Source: Synechococcus sp. CC9605 (GTDB taxonomy: Bacteria > Cyanobacteriota > Cyanobacteriia > PCC-6307 > Cyanobiaceae). From it: 64,000 nucleotides of DNA. The notes beneath the pieces were generated by a model. That model was not told the origin of the DNA. It saw only the letters and a list, made by a program, of their open reading frames with translations, and made no database searches. The position numbers and the translations under genes are program-made. The stretch covers positions 310,001-374,000 of the forward strand of contig NC_007516.1 in NCBI RefSeq assembly GCF_000012625.1. Reading direction: 5' to 3'. Numbering within the stretch: the first letter of the stretch is position 1; the number at the start of each line of letters is the position of its first letter. Below, one piece after another: positions 30,210-41,042 of the stretch.

Positions 30210-32513
30210 ATGACCATCAGCCCACCTGAGCGTGGGAGTGACGCGAAAAGCCAGGTCGAGAAGGTTGACAATCCAGCAACCTTCGAGCTGTTCGGTAAGC
30301 CCGGACACTTTGACCGAGCTCTCGCGAAAGGTCCCAAAACCACCACCTGGGTTTGGAACCTTCACGCCAACGCTCACGACTTCGACGCTCACACGAGCGA
30401 CCTTCAAGAGGTCTCTCGGCGGATCTTCTCCGCCCATTTCGGCCACCTGGCCGTCATCTTCATCTGGCTCAGCGGTGCCTTCTTCCATGGCGCCCGCTTC
30501 TCCAACTATTCCGGTTGGCTTGCTGACCCCACCCATGTGAAGCCAAGCGCCCAGCAGGTCTGGGCCGTCTTCGGCCAAGAAGTTCTCAATGGCGACATGG
30601 GTGCCGGTTTCCAAGGCATCCAAATCACCTCAGGCCTCTTCCAGATGTGGCGGGCCTGGGGCATCACCAGCGAAACCCAGCTCATGGCTCTGGCCATCGG
30701 TGCTCTGGTGATGGCCGGCCTCATGCTCAACGCCGGTGTTTTCCACTACCACAAGGCTGCGCCGAAGCTGGAGTGGTTCCAGAACGTTGAGTCGATGCTG
30801 AACCACCACCTGGCAGGTCTGCTGGGTCTTGGTTCACTGTCCTGGGCTGGTCACGTCATCCACGTGTCTGCCCCTGTCACCAAGTTGATGGATGCCATCG
30901 ATGCCGGCCAACCGCTGGTGCTGAATGGCAAGACCATCGCTTCGGCTGCAGACATTCCGCTGCCCCACGAGTTCTTCAATCAGGACCTGCTGGCGCAGCT
31001 GTATCCAGGCTTCAGTGCTGGTGTCGGTGCCTTCTTCTCCGGCAACTGGGCTGCTTACAGCGATTTCCTCACCTTCAAGGGTGGTTTGAATCCTGTGACG
31101 GGAAGCCTCTGGATGACCGACATCGCCCACCACCATGTGGCGATCGCCGTGATGTTCATCGTTGCCGGTCACATGTACCGGACTAACTGGGGCATCGGTC
31201 ACTCCATCAAGGAGATCCACGAAGGCCAGAAGGGTGATCCCCTGCTGTTCCCTGCCACCAACGGTCACGACGGTCTTTACGACTTCATGACCAATTCCTG
31301 GCATGCCCAGCTGGCGGTCAACCTCGCCATCGGCGGTTCAGTGAGCATCATCGTTGCTCAGCACATGTACGCGATGCCTCCGTATCCGTACCAAGCGATC
31401 GACTACCCCACCCAGATCGGGCTCTTCACCCATCACATCTGGATCGGCGGTTTCCTGATCGTTGGTGCCGGCGCTCACGCCGCCATCGCCATGGTTCGCG
31501 ATTATGACCCCGCCAAGCACATCGACAACGTGCTGGATCGGGTGCTCAAGGCTCGCGACGCCATCATCAGTCACCTCAACTGGGTCTGCATCTGGCTCGG
31601 AGCCCACAGCTTCGGCCTGTACATCCACAACGACACCATGCGTGCCCTGGGTCGTCCCCAGGACATGTTCAGCGATTCGGCCATCTCCATTCAGCCGATC
31701 TTTGCTCAGTGGATTCAGAACGTGCACGCCGCAGCTGCCGGCAGCACGGCTCCCAACGCCCTCGCCGGTGTGAGTGAAGTGTTCAACGGTTCCGTTGTCG
31801 CCGTCGGCGGCAAGGTTGCCGCTGCTCCCATGCCGCTCGGCACCGCCGACTTCATGGTTCACCACATCCACGCCTTCACGATTCACGTGACGGTGTTGAT
31901 CCTGCTGAAGGGTGTCTTGTATGCCCGTAGCTCCCGCCTCATCCCTGATAAGGCCAACCTGGGCTTCCGATTCTCCTGCGACGGTCCTGGTCGTGGTGGC
32001 ACCTGCCAGGTCTCCGCTTGGGACCACGTGTTCCTGGGCCTGTTCTGGATGTACAACTCCCTGTCAATCGTGATCTTCCACTTCTCCTGGAAGATGCAGA
32101 GCGACATCTGGGGAACGGTGAATGCCGACGGTTCCGTCGCGCACATCACCAACGGCAACTTTGCCCAAAGCGCCATCACCATCAATGGCTGGCTGCGTGA
32201 CTATCTGTGGGCTCAGGCCGTTCAGGTGATCAACAGCTATGGCTCGAACACAGCCGCCTACGGAATCATGTTCCTCGGCGCCCACTTCGTGTTCGCCTTC
32301 AGCCTGATGTTCCTCTTCAGTGGCCGCGGCTACTGGCAGGAACTGATCGAGTCCATCGTCTGGGCTCACAACAAGCTGAAGGTGGCTCCCGCCATCCAGC
32401 CCCGTGCTCTTTCCATCATCCAAGGCCGTGCAGTGGGTGTTGCCCACTACCTCTTGGGCGGAATTGCGACCACGTGGGCCTTCTTCCACGCCCACATTCT
32501 TGTGGTCGGCTGA
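30210..32513 (+). CDS. psaA: Photosystem I P700 apoprotein A1
   Basis: PsaA forms half of the photosystem I core and binds P700, A0, A1 and the FX cluster. The 767-residue protein has eleven expected membrane helices with many conserved His residues (for example [12 protein letters not shown]). The FX cysteines are at Cys590 and Cys599 in [11 protein letters not shown] start at the ATG at 30210 ([10 protein letters not shown]), which is the conserved N-terminus. An in-frame ORF from 30168 adds only leader sequence. psaB follows after 22 bp. Confidence 0.99.
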   Translation: MTISPPERGSDAKSQVEKVDNPATFELFGKPGHFDRALAKGPKTTTWVWNLHANAHDFDAHTSDLQEVSRRIFSAHFGHLAVIFIWLSGAFFHGARFSNYSGWLADPTHVKPSAQQVWAVFGQEVLNGDMGAGFQGIQITSGLFQMWRAWGITSETQLMALAIGALVMAGLMLNAGVFHYHKAAPKLEWFQNVESMLNHHLAGLLGLGSLSWAGHVIHVSAPVTKLMDAIDAGQPLVLNGKTIASAADIPLPHEFFNQDLLAQLYPGFSAGVGAFFSGNWAAYSDFLTFKGGLNPVTGSLWMTDIAHHHVAIAVMFIVAGHMYRTNWGIGHSIKEIHEGQKGDPLLFPATNGHDGLYDFMTNSWHAQLAVNLAIGGSVSIIVAQHMYAMPPYPYQAIDYPTQIGLFTHHIWIGGFLIVGAGAHAAIAMVRDYDPAKHIDNVLDRVLKARDAIISHLNWVCIWLGAHSFGLYIHNDTMRALGRPQDMFSDSAISIQPIFAQWIQNVHAAAAGSTAPNALAGVSEVFNGSVVAVGGKVAAAPMPLGTADFMVHHIHAFTIHVTVLILLKGVLYARSSRLIPDKANLGFRFSCDGPGRGGTCQVSAWDHVFLGLFWMYNSLSIVIFHFSWKMQSDIWGTVNADGSVAHITNGNFAQSAITINGWLRDYLWAQAVQVINSYGSNTAAYGIMFLGAHFVFAFSLMFLFSGRGYWQELIESIVWAHNKLKVAPAIQPRALSIIQGRAVGVAHYLLGGIATTWAFFHAHILVVG

Positions 32514-32535
32514 CCTCACCTGACCTCTCCCTCTA

Positions 32536-34749
32536 ATGGCAACGAAATTTCCTTCGTTCAGCCAGGGTCTGGCCCAGGACCCGACAACCCGCCGTATTTG
32601 GTACGGGATCGCCACGGCTCACGACTTCGAGAGCCATGACGGAATGACGGAGGAGCGCCTCTATCAGAAGCTCTTCTCCACTCATTTCGGTCACCTCGCG
32701 ATCATCGGCCTGTGGGTTTCGGGAAACCTGTTCCACATCGCCTGGCAGGGCAACTTCGAGCAGTGGGTCGCCGACCCCCTGCACGTGCGCCCCATCGCTC
32801 ACGCAATCTGGGATCCCCACTTCGGTCAAGGCGCCATTGACGCCTTCACCCAAGCGGGCGCTTCCTCCCCGGTGAACATCGCCTACTCAGGCCTGTATCA
32901 CTGGTTCTACACAATCGGCATGAAGACAAATGCCGAGCTGTATCAGGGTTCCATCTTCATGATGATCCTGTCGGCTTGGGCTCTCTTCGCCGGCTGGTTG
33001 CACCTGCAGCCCAAGTTCCGTCCTTCCCTGGCCTGGTTCAAAAACGCTGAATCGCGTCTGAACCACCACCTTGCTGTCCTCTTCGGCTTCAGCTCAATCG
33101 CCTGGACCGGTCACCTGGTTCACGTTGCGATCCCCGAAGCCCGCGGTCAGCACGTTGGTTGGGACAACTTCCTCAATGTTCTGCCTCACCCCGCCGGTCT
33201 TGGACCCTTCTTCACCGGTAACTGGGGTGTGTACGCCGAAAACCCCGATTCTCTGAATCAGGTCTTCGGTAGTTCCGAAGGTGCCGGCACCGCCATCCTC
33301 ACCTTCCTCGGTGGTTTCCACCCTCAGACAGAAGCCCTCTGGCTGACGGACATCGCCCACCACCACCTGGCCATCGGTTGCATCTTCGTGATCGCCGGCC
33401 ACATGTACCGGACCAACTTCGGTATCGGTCACTCCATCAAGGAGATCCTCGAAACCCACAACCCCCCGAAGGGCACCCCCGGTGACCTCGGCGCTGGCCA
33501 CAAGGGTCTCTACGACACCATCAACAACAGCCTGCACTTCCAGCTGGGTCTTGCTCTCGCCTCCCTCGGCGTGGTCACCAGCCTCGTGGCGCAGCACATG
33601 TACTCGATGCCGTCGTACGCCTTCATCGCGAAGGACTACACGACTCAGGCAGCCCTGTACACCCACCATCAGTACATCGCCATAGCGTTGATGTGTGGTG
33701 CCTTCGCCCACGGTGCGATCTTCTTCATCCGTGACTACGACCCCGAAGCCAACAAGGACAACGTCCTGGCTCGGATGCTCGAGCACAAGGAAGCGATCAT
33801 CAGCCACCTGAGCTGGGTCTCCCTGTTCCTCGGCTTCCACACCCTCGGCCTTTACGTCCACAACGATGTGGTCGTTGCCTTCGGTACCCCCGAGAAGCAG
33901 ATCCTGGTTGAGCCCGTGTTCGCCCAGTTCGTTCAGGCCGCCTCTGGTAAGGCCATGTACGGAATGGACGTGCTGCTCTCCAACGCCTCCAGCTCCGCCA
34001 GCCTTGCTGCCCAGAACATTCCTGGTGAGCACTACTGGCTGGACGCGATCAATGGCAACACCGATGTGTTCCTGCCCATCGGCCCTGGTGACTTCCTGGT
34101 TCACCACGCCATTGCTCTGGGTCTGCACACCACCACCCTGATCCTTGTGAAGGGTGCCCTTGATGCCCGCGGCTCCAAGCTGATGCCCGACAAGAAGGAC
34201 TTCGGCTATTCATTCCCCTGCGACGGCCCGGGCCGTGGCGGCACCTGCGACATCTCTGCCTGGGACGCCTTCTACCTGGCTGTCTTCTGGGCTTTGAACA
34301 CCGTGGGTTGGCTGACTTTCTACTGGCACTGGAAGCACCTGGCCATCTGGTCCGGCAACGTGGCCCAGTTCAACGAATCCAGCACCTACCTGATGGGCTG
34401 GTTCCGTGACTACCTGTGGCTCAACTCCTCCCAGTTGATCAATGGCTACAACCCGTTCGGCAGCAACAACCTCGCCGTCTGGGCTTGGATGTTCCTCTTC
34501 GGACACCTGGTTTGGGCCACCGGCTTCATGTTCCTGATCTCCTGGCGGGGTTACTGGCAGGAACTGATCGAGACCATCGTCTGGGCTCACCAGCGCAGCC
34601 CCATCGCCAACATGATGGGTTACCGCGACAAGCCCGTGGCACTGTCCATCGTTCAGGCCCGTGTCGTCGGCTTGGCTCACTTCACGGTTGGCTACGTCCT
34701 GACGTATGCCGCCTTCCTGATTGCCTCGACTTCAGGAAAATTCGGTTAA
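32536..34749 (+). CDS. psaB: Photosystem I P700 apoprotein A2
   Basis: PsaB is the partner of PsaA in the photosystem I heterodimer and also carries the ferredoxin/plastocyanin-side docking helices. The 737-residue protein starts [16 protein letters not shown] and has FX cysteines Cys562 and Cys571 in [10 protein letters not shown]. It ends in the usual SGKFG tail after the last helix. It is co-transcribed with psaA and followed by a strong terminator. Confidence 0.99.
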   Translation: MATKFPSFSQGLAQDPTTRRIWYGIATAHDFESHDGMTEERLYQKLFSTHFGHLAIIGLWVSGNLFHIAWQGNFEQWVADPLHVRPIAHAIWDPHFGQGAIDAFTQAGASSPVNIAYSGLYHWFYTIGMKTNAELYQGSIFMMILSAWALFAGWLHLQPKFRPSLAWFKNAESRLNHHLAVLFGFSSIAWTGHLVHVAIPEARGQHVGWDNFLNVLPHPAGLGPFFTGNWGVYAENPDSLNQVFGSSEGAGTAILTFLGGFHPQTEALWLTDIAHHHLAIGCIFVIAGHMYRTNFGIGHSIKEILETHNPPKGTPGDLGAGHKGLYDTINNSLHFQLGLALASLGVVTSLVAQHMYSMPSYAFIAKDYTTQAALYTHHQYIAIALMCGAFAHGAIFFIRDYDPEANKDNVLARMLEHKEAIISHLSWVSLFLGFHTLGLYVHNDVVVAFGTPEKQILVEPVFAQFVQAASGKAMYGMDVLLSNASSSASLAAQNIPGEHYWLDAINGNTDVFLPIGPGDFLVHHAIALGLHTTTLILVKGALDARGSKLMPDKKDFGYSFPCDGPGRGGTCDISAWDAFYLAVFWALNTVGWLTFYWHWKHLAIWSGNVAQFNESSTYLMGWFRDYLWLNSSQLINGYNPFGSNNLAVWAWMFLFGHLVWATGFMFLISWRGYWQELIETIVWAHQRSPIANMMGYRDKPVALSIVQARVVGLAHFTVGYVLTYAAFLIASTSGKFG

Positions 34750-34772
34750 TTCCTTCCTGAATTAACCCGCGA

Positions 34773-34786
34773 CGAGTCGTTCCTCG
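34773..34786 (-). repeat. Inverted copy of the psaA start-site 14-mer
   Basis: CGAGTCGTTCCTCG is the exact reverse complement of 30196-30209. It lies 24 bp after the psaB stop and just before the terminator, so it would be in the 3' untranslated region of the psaAB mRNA. Confidence 0.75.
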
Positions 34787-34796
34787 TTTCAAACGT

Positions 34797-34827
34797 CCCC
34801 ACCCGGTTCTCCGGGTGGGGATTTTTG
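34797..34827 (+). terminator. Rho-independent terminator of psaAB
   Basis: A perfect 10-bp stem CCCCACCCGG/CCGGGTGGGG with a TTCT loop is followed by ATTTTTG. It sits 48 bp after the psaB stop. Confidence 0.93.
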
Positions 34828-34925
34828 TTGTCTTTGCTTCGGAGTGGTTCTGTTGGACCGCGTTGTTTTTCTCGTCTTGGCCTGGGCCTTGCCTAGCCTC
34901 AAGCCTCGATGGGATCTGGCTGAAC

Positions 34926-35645
34926 GTGGGCGACTGGGAGCACCTGCAGCGCAATGTTGGTGAGTGGCGCGGCTGGTTCGACAGCCTGGACCGGACGCTT
35001 CAACGCACCAAGCGTCAGCCCTCCCTGCTCACGCTCGAACCGGCTCCACCTGGTGTGCCACTCAATCTGACCCTGCTGTTCTGGCCTGAGGAAGCGGGAT
35101 TAAGTTCCCCCCATCAACCGCCTGCCGGCGAGCCTGAAAAACGGATCGTTCAAAGCTTCACGCGACTGGATCCCGACATGGGGGTCTTCGGTACCGGCAG
35201 TTTTTCAAGGGGGACGCTGTACCGGTCCACCTGGACCAAGCTCTATGCCGAGTTCGGCTTCCTGCATCACCAACGCCGTCACCGCCTAGTGCTGCTTTGG
35301 GATGGTGTTGGGCAATTGGATCGGATCGTGCTGATCCGTGAGTTCCTCTCCGGAAGTTCAGCTGTGGAACGTCCATCCCTGGAGGCAGATCAGTTGATCG
35401 GTGACTGGCGTTGCGACCTCCCTTCGCCTGGGGACAACATCTGTTTTTCCGCAGGCGATCTCGATCGCTGGATCTTTTTGCCGGATGGAGGAGCCTTTCT
35501 GGCGCCAGCTCAGATTGATTCCCACCAGCCCTTCAGCATCGAAGCGCTTTGGCTGTCGAGTGCGACGCGCCTCGAGCGTATTTCACGTCGCTATTCAGAA
35601 CATGGTGCCCTGATGTCGGTAGACCACCAATTGCTCACCCGTTGA
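34926..35645 (+). CDS. DUF3598 family protein (lipocalin-like)
   Basis: This 239-residue protein resembles the cyanobacterial DUF3598 family, which has a lipocalin-like beta-barrel pattern related to phycobiliprotein lyase folds. Features are an N-terminal DWEHLQRNVGEWRGWFDSLD, a middle FGTGSFSRGTLYRS, and a C-terminal second barrel half with LIGDWRC. The start is taken as GTG at 34926. The longer in-frame reading begins inside the psaAB terminator stem and is implausible. Ligand and function are unknown. Confidence 0.72.
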   Translation: MGDWEHLQRNVGEWRGWFDSLDRTLQRTKRQPSLLTLEPAPPGVPLNLTLLFWPEEAGLSSPHQPPAGEPEKRIVQSFTRLDPDMGVFGTGSFSRGTLYRSTWTKLYAEFGFLHHQRRHRLVLLWDGVGQLDRIVLIREFLSGSSAVERPSLEADQLIGDWRCDLPSPGDNICFSAGDLDRWIFLPDGGAFLAPAQIDSHQPFSIEALWLSSATRLERISRRYSEHGALMSVDHQLLTR

Positions 35646-35656
35646 GCCAGGGATGG

Positions 35657-36613
35657 CTATGGGGTATTGCTTAAGTTAGCGCGGCCTCTGTTGCTGAAGG
35701 CAATGTCGAGGGTGCGCAAATAGGTGTGCAGGCCGGCATCCTGAATCGGCAGCACGTAGGCGTCGGCGCCGGATTCGTTGTGGTGGGAGTGCCAGTAGCC
35801 GGGCGGTGTCACGAAGGCTGCGCCGGCTGCCCAGTCTTCCCGGTGCCCATTGCGGATCATCCCGTTCTCGTCTAGCTCGGTGCCGATCATCGTGTAGCAA
35901 CCCGGTTGGCAGGCCACCGCAAAATCAAGGGCGATCGATTGATGTCGGTGGGGGGGCTGCACCTGGCCTGCGGGGAGGATTCCCAACATGGCCCACAAGG
36001 TGTGGGTGATGGTGCGCGTCTGCGGGAAGGCGTTGTTACTTAACAGCACACTCACGCGATTGGCGTTGGCTCCGCGGGGATTGCTGGCGATGGCATCCAG
36101 CTGTGCGCGAGCATCCTGATGGCTGTAGAAGCAGGGTTCGAACACCGGTTTTACGGTGCTCACGCCCAGATAACGAAGCAGCGGGGCATCATGCACCCAA
36201 TACAGGCCTGCGTGGCTGTCGCTGCTGTGAATGGCTTCACCGCCAGCCGGAAGCACGAACGTGTCTCCCTCGCTCCAGTGAAAAATCTGACCACAGGCTT
36301 CAGTTTGCCCATGGCCTCGGGCGACGAAGAACAGCTGACTGGTCGCATCCGCATGGGTTCGCAAGGACCCCTGATCCAGCCGAATGAAGTTGCCGCAGAG
36401 CGATGGACCAGTGGCCGGGCCTTCGCAATCGAGCTCCGGGCTGAGGTCTAGTGGCATCAGCTCATTGCCGCTCCCGTCAAAGAAACTGGCGGGAAAGCTC
36501 CGATAGGGGATTCTGCTGATCAATCCCTTCTGCAGGGGGTTGGCTGCAGCGCTGTAGTCAAAGAATTGGGCCTGGGCGCTGGTGGGAGTACTCGCCTGTG
36601 GGGTGACCGTCAT
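35657..36613 (-). CDS. Cupin domain protein, gentisate 1,2-dioxygenase-like
   Basis: This 318-residue bicupin-type protein has an N-terminal cupin with ATSQLFFVARGHGQ and FHWSEGDTFVLPAGG, and a C-terminal cupin with QPPHRHQSIALDFAV and the GYWHSHHNE metal-type histidines. The pattern recalls ring-cleaving dioxygenases such as gentisate dioxygenase, though a degradative pathway is not seen here, so the substrate is open. The ATG at 36613 (MTVTPQAS) is chosen. The longer frame to 36748 adds a low-complexity tail running into the neighbour. Confidence 0.75.
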   Translation of the reverse strand: MTVTPQASTPTSAQAQFFDYSAAANPLQKGLISRIPYRSFPASFFDGSGNELMPLDLSPELDCEGPATGPSLCGNFIRLDQGSLRTHADATSQLFFVARGHGQTEACGQIFHWSEGDTFVLPAGGEAIHSSDSHAGLYWVHDAPLLRYLGVSTVKPVFEPCFYSHQDARAQLDAIASNPRGANANRVSVLLSNNAFPQTRTITHTLWAMLGILPAGQVQPPHRHQSIALDFAVACQPGCYTMIGTELDENGMIRNGHREDWAAGAAFVTPPGYWHSHHNESGADAYVLPIQDAGLHTYLRTLDIAFSNRGRANLSNTP

Positions 36614-36702
36614 CCTGATCTCAATACAATGCGTCTTCGACGCAGTGAACGGCACCTTACGCCGCTGACTTTCATGGCTGTTGTGGCAACTGTTGCGCTC
36701 CG

Positions 36703-37827
36703 CTAAAAAACGCGGCTCATCAGTCGTTCGATTGGCTCCCGCAGCCAATGCAGGCGGCGGTGCGTCTGGCGCCGATGAATGCGCAACAGAAGATGATCGG
36801 CAATACGGTGCATCTGAACGGTTTCCTCGGGTCCTGAGGGCACAAAACTATTCTCAGGTCGATTTAATAGTCCGTTGTCGTGGACGAATACATCGTTCCA
36901 TGGGCGGCCCCAGGCCGCTTGTGCAAAAAAATTGTTGTTGGCTTTGAAATGGTCCTGAACGCGATGGGCTAGCGCCGCATTAAATCCCCAGAATTTGCCG
37001 TCATCCCAACCGCGAAATGCGGTTTCCTTGGGGATGATTGTTGTTGATCCTGAAATTGCTCTCGGGGAGATGCCGTGATGTCGCAGCCTTTGTGAAAGCT
37101 CCCTCGCCAGCCAGGTTCCCCTCGGCCCTGTTCCTGAATTCAGGCTGCTCTCTCTGTGTTCTGCCCAGGGCAGAGATGGGTCAAGTTCGAGTGAGTGTAG
37201 AAACTGGATGAATGGATCTGGATGGGTTTGTCGGAACGGGATGAAACGCACATCGAGTCCGCAGTTACGCTCATTCAGAAGAGAAGAAAAGTAGTTCCAG
37301 AAATCAAAGATATCGGATCGTCTGTTGTCTATTTCTACTGCTTTTCCTTTGATCATTCGTTCGCCGTCCAGGACGTCTTGGACGTATTCGGCAAAGGTTT
37401 TGCTGTGATAAAAACGTTTTAAACTGTATCCATATCGTGAATTGATGTAATCGAGCTGGGAGCGGATAAAGATGACAATTGTCAGCTTAAATCCATGCTC
37501 TCTGGCGATTGTCTGCAGGGCGCTTACGGCCCCGACGCATGTGAGCTGCGGGCCAAATTGTTCGGCGCTGATCAACACGTCTGCATCGGTCTTGCTCCAA
37601 CGCTTGAGATAGGAATGCCATGGACCCCATCGCTCCTTGCTCATGGCTTTCACGAGCTGTTTGAAATCCCACTGATCCTCGTCGGGGAATTGGTAAATGA
37701 TCTTCTGGTCCGCCAGAAGGGATGCACTGCGGCGCAACCGGCACTGAATGTCTGACGATGCTGTCTTATGGGTGCCTGCATGCAGGATCAGTCGTCGAGT
37801 TCTCGCCATGGCAGGTGGGTCGCTCAT
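36703..37827 (-). CDS. Sulfotransferase-like protein
   Basis: This 374-residue protein begins with LILHAGTHKTASSDIQ, resembling the P-loop for the 5'-phosphosulfate of PAPS in sulfotransferases (usual form GTHKTGTTSIQ). It then has ILISAEQF and TIVIFIRSQLDYINSRYGYSLK, like the RxxxxxxxS 3'-phosphate site. The acceptor is unknown. The C-terminal ~150 residues are less recognisable. The ATG at 37827 overlaps the RND pump stop as ATGA, which points to translational coupling and fixes the start over the in-frame ORF to 38310 that lies within the pump gene. A start at 37809 is possible. Confidence 0.7.
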   Translation of the reverse strand: MSDPPAMARTRRLILHAGTHKTASSDIQCRLRRSASLLADQKIIYQFPDEDQWDFKQLVKAMSKERWGPWHSYLKRWSKTDADVLISAEQFGPQLTCVGAVSALQTIAREHGFKLTIVIFIRSQLDYINSRYGYSLKRFYHSKTFAEYVQDVLDGERMIKGKAVEIDNRRSDIFDFWNYFSSLLNERNCGLDVRFIPFRQTHPDPFIQFLHSLELDPSLPWAEHRESSLNSGTGPRGTWLARELSQRLRHHGISPRAISGSTTIIPKETAFRGWDDGKFWGFNAALAHRVQDHFKANNNFFAQAAWGRPWNDVFVHDNGLLNRPENSFVPSGPEETVQMHRIADHLLLRIHRRQTHRRLHWLREPIERLMSRVF

Positions 37828-40800
37828 GCCGATCTCCAGCGCTTCAGCAACAGGTAAACAGTTGGTACCACATAGAGAGACAGCAATGAGGCCACCAGCA
37901 GTCCGCTGAACACCACGGTGCCAATGCTGATCCTGCTGGCGGCTCCCGTGCCCTGGGCGAACAAAAGCGGCAGGAAACCTGCCAGGGATGTAATCGCTGT
38001 CAGCAGGATCGGGCGCATCCGGTTCACGGCGGCAACAACAGTTGCTTCGTGTAGGGGCAGGCCTGCTGCAATCCGCTGGTTGGCGAACTCCACGATCAGA
38101 ATTCCGTTTTTGGCCGCCAGGCTCACCAGCACCAGGAGTCCCATCTGGCCGTAAACATCCAGTGGAAGGCCCCGCAATTTCAAGCCGATCAGGGCTCCGA
38201 GCAGGGCCAATGGCACCGTGAGCAGGATGATCAATGGGTCGATGAAACTCTCGTAGAGAGCGGCAAGAAGCAGATAGACCACCGTCACGCCGAGGGCGAA
38301 CAGCACCCAAGTCACCTGCCCAGCCCGTTGCTCTTCCAACGCCAGGCCCGTGAAGGCCAGGTCGATGTTGCTGCCGCCAATGCGATCACCGGCCTGGGTC
38401 AGGGCATCGATGGCTTCTCCGCTGCTGACCGTTGGTGCGGGGATGGCCGTGATCCGGATGGCCCGGTTGAGCCCGAAGTGGCGAATGTTGTTAACGCCCT
38501 CCTCGCGGGTCAGGCTGGCAACGCTTGCCACCGACACCAGCTCACCGCTGCGGTTGCGCACCATCAGACCCGTCAGATCCTCCGGCCGACGTCGCTCGCG
38601 GCCATCCAGCTGAAGAACAATGGAGCGGATGCGACCGTCGTCGTAGGTGTCATCGATGTAGCTGCCGCCGAAGGCGGTGCCGATCTCCCGCAGTGTTGCG
38701 CCGTAGTCGAGGTCGAGAGCAGCCAGTTGGTCGCGGTTGAGCTCCAGCCGCCAGCGGGGGAAGCTGGCATCAAAGCGGGTGCTCACCCGTTCAAACCGCT
38801 CTGTCGCCTTGGCCGTCTGGATGAAGTCCTGGGCGACTTGGCCGAATTGCTCCAGGCTGAATTGCCCTCCGCTGCGGTCCAGCAGTTCCAGGGAGAGTCC
38901 TGATTCACTGCTGAAGCCCCGCACGGTTGGTGGTGTGATCAGCACGACCCTGGCATCACCAATTCGTTGCTGAATCTTTCGGTTGAGACGACCTTTGATG
39001 GCGTTGCTGCTCTGTTCTTTGCCGGGCCGATCCTTAAGTGGCTGAAGGCGCAGGTAAAATGATCCACGGTCTTCTCCGCTTTGCCCGAAGGAGCTGCCGG
39101 CATAAAAGTTGCCAGTGCGCACCTGGGGCTCTTCACTCACGACGCGTCGGATGTCGTCCATCACGGCCATGCTGCGCTCCAAGCTGGCGCCGTCGGGAAG
39201 GGTGAAGTAGCCGCGGATCTGGCCTTGGTCGTCATCGGGGATGAACGCCGTCGGCATCACGGCCAATCCTGAGGCCGTGATGACCAGGCCGCTCAGCAGC
39301 ACGAGGGCGATGCGTCGCCTGCGCTGCAACCAGTGCTCAAGTTGTTTCGAGTATTGGGATTGCAGGGTTTGCATGCCATGCCGAAGCCAGCGGCTCAGCT
39401 TGCCGATGGCCCCAGGAAGACGGCCGCCCCCTGGGCCCAACACCCGGGCGCAGGCCATCGGGGTGAAGCTGAGCGCATTCAAGGTGGAGAACAGAATCGC
39501 TCCGCTGATGGCCAGGGCGATCGGTTGATAGAGGCGTCCGATCGATCCGGGAATGAGCAGCACGGGCAGGAACACGGCTGCCAGCACCAATGAGGTGGCC
39601 ACAACGGCCGTCGCCAGCTCAGCCATGGCGTCCTCGGCCGCCTGTTCGGGGGGTGTGCCCCGTTCGATGCGTCCGGCGATGTCTTCGCTGACGACGATGG
39701 CGTCATCCACAACGATCCCGGTGGCCAGCACCAGCCCAAAGAGGATCAGGCTGTTGAGATTGGAACCGCTCAGTTTCACCAGGCTGAGGCTTCCCACCAG
39801 CGCCACCGGCACGGCAAGGCCAGGGATCAGGGCGAGACGCCAGCGGCCCAGAAACAGCACCAGCACCACCAGCACCAGCAACACGGCATCGCGCAGGGTA
39901 ATGAAGGTGCGATCGAGGTTGGCCTGAACCGTGTCGGCCACATCCACGATCATCGACAGTTCGATCCCCGGGGGAAAGCTCGCTTCCAACTGCTGCAGCT
40001 TGCGCTTGATCGCCCTGCTCACGTCCAGGGCATTGGCCCCATCGCGCTGGTAGACCCCCACGGCCACGGAGCGCTCGCCAGCCAGATTCATGGCCTCGCG
40101 TCCGTAGTTGCGCTGTCCGAGGGCAACCCGTCCCACATCCTTCAGGCGCAGCAGCCCGCCGTTGTCCAACCGGCGCAAGACGAGGTTCTCGAAATCCGAT
40201 TGGCTGCGAAGTCGCCCTTCCGCTTCCACCGGAAGGCTCAGCACTTGGCCCGCTGGAACTGGGGCAGCTCCGATGCTGCCAATGGCAGCCAAGACGTTCT
40301 GTTCAGCCAGGGCTCGGCTGACTTCGCCAAGGGTGAGGTTGGTCTGTTCGAGGCGTTGCGGATCCAACCACAGGCGAAAGGAGAGTTCACTGCTGCCGAA
40401 GATCTGCACATCGCCGATGCCAGGTGTGGTGAGGAGTTCATCCCGCAGGGTCTGGTCCAGCCAGCCCGTGAGAAAGGTGGGGACGTATTGATCCAGTGGG
40501 TGGCTGAACCCCAGGATCATCAATAGGTCTTCCGAGGAGCGCCGCACCTGGAGCCCCTGGCGCGTCACGGCCTGGGGCAGCCGTCGGCTGGCCAGGTTCA
40601 CCTCGTTTTGAACCTTGATCGCATTCAGCTCGGGATCACCCGTTTTGAAGTGCAACGAGATGCTGGCGCCGCCCTGCCTGCTGGTTGAGCTGATGCTTTC
40701 GACCCCTTCTAGGCCGTTCAGCTGTTGTTCCAATACCCGGGTCACGCTCTGCTCCACCACCTCTGGTGAAGCCGCCGGGAAGTTGGCGCTCACACTCACG

Positions 40801-40934
40801 CGGGTGGGAGCGAGGGGCGGAAGATCCTCCAGTCCTAGGCCGAACAAAGCCGTGCAGCCCGCTAAAAGGATCAGCAGGCTGCAGACGACCGTCAGAACCG
40901 GCCGCCGAAGAAACGGCTGGGAGATCGACCGCAC
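37824..40934 (-). CDS. RND family efflux permease (HAE1/AcrB type)
   Basis: This 1036-residue inner-membrane proton antiporter has 12 expected helices and two large periplasmic loops. The proton-relay VDDAIVVSED pair in helix 4 and the AAKNGILIVEFAN Lys in helix 10 are intact, so the pump should be active. No membrane-fusion adaptor or outer-membrane channel gene lies beside it. Instead, a sulfotransferase-like gene overlaps its stop. The start is a GTG at 40934. Upstream on the same strand lies the psaI-psaL unit, separated by a terminator. Confidence 0.93.
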   Translation of the reverse strand: MRSISQPFLRRPVLTVVCSLLILLAGCTALFGLGLEDLPPLAPTRVSVSANFPAASPEVVEQSVTRVLEQQLNGLEGVESISSTSRQGGASISLHFKTGDPELNAIKVQNEVNLASRRLPQAVTRQGLQVRRSSEDLLMILGFSHPLDQYVPTFLTGWLDQTLRDELLTTPGIGDVQIFGSSELSFRLWLDPQRLEQTNLTLGEVSRALAEQNVLAAIGSIGAAPVPAGQVLSLPVEAEGRLRSQSDFENLVLRRLDNGGLLRLKDVGRVALGQRNYGREAMNLAGERSVAVGVYQRDGANALDVSRAIKRKLQQLEASFPPGIELSMIVDVADTVQANLDRTFITLRDAVLLVLVVLVLFLGRWRLALIPGLAVPVALVGSLSLVKLSGSNLNSLILFGLVLATGIVVDDAIVVSEDIAGRIERGTPPEQAAEDAMAELATAVVATSLVLAAVFLPVLLIPGSIGRLYQPIALAISGAILFSTLNALSFTPMACARVLGPGGGRLPGAIGKLSRWLRHGMQTLQSQYSKQLEHWLQRRRRIALVLLSGLVITASGLAVMPTAFIPDDDQGQIRGYFTLPDGASLERSMAVMDDIRRVVSEEPQVRTGNFYAGSSFGQSGEDRGSFYLRLQPLKDRPGKEQSSNAIKGRLNRKIQQRIGDARVVLITPPTVRGFSSESGLSLELLDRSGGQFSLEQFGQVAQDFIQTAKATERFERVSTRFDASFPRWRLELNRDQLAALDLDYGATLREIGTAFGGSYIDDTYDDGRIRSIVLQLDGRERRRPEDLTGLMVRNRSGELVSVASVASLTREEGVNNIRHFGLNRAIRITAIPAPTVSSGEAIDALTQAGDRIGGSNIDLAFTGLALEEQRAGQVTWVLFALGVTVVYLLLAALYESFIDPLIILLTVPLALLGALIGLKLRGLPLDVYGQMGLLVLVSLAAKNGILIVEFANQRIAAGLPLHEATVVAAVNRMRPILLTAITSLAGFLPLLFAQGTGAASRISIGTVVFSGLLVASLLSLYVVPTVYLLLKRWRSA

Positions 40935-40968
40935 TGGGACGTCTCAAATGTGGATGAATCCTGCCAGG

Positions 40969-41008
40969 AAAAATCCCCGAGCTGCCTTGAACCACGCAAC
41001 CGGGGGAT
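40969..41008 (-). terminator. Candidate terminator after psaL
   Basis: On the minus strand, ATCCCCCG pairs with CGGGGAT (one bulged C) around a ~21-nt loop, followed by a T-run (the As at 40969-40972). It lies 35 bp after the psaL stop. Confidence 0.6.
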
Positions 41009-41042
41009 GAATTGTGTTGGTCAGGGGGTTCAGTGAAAGGCT

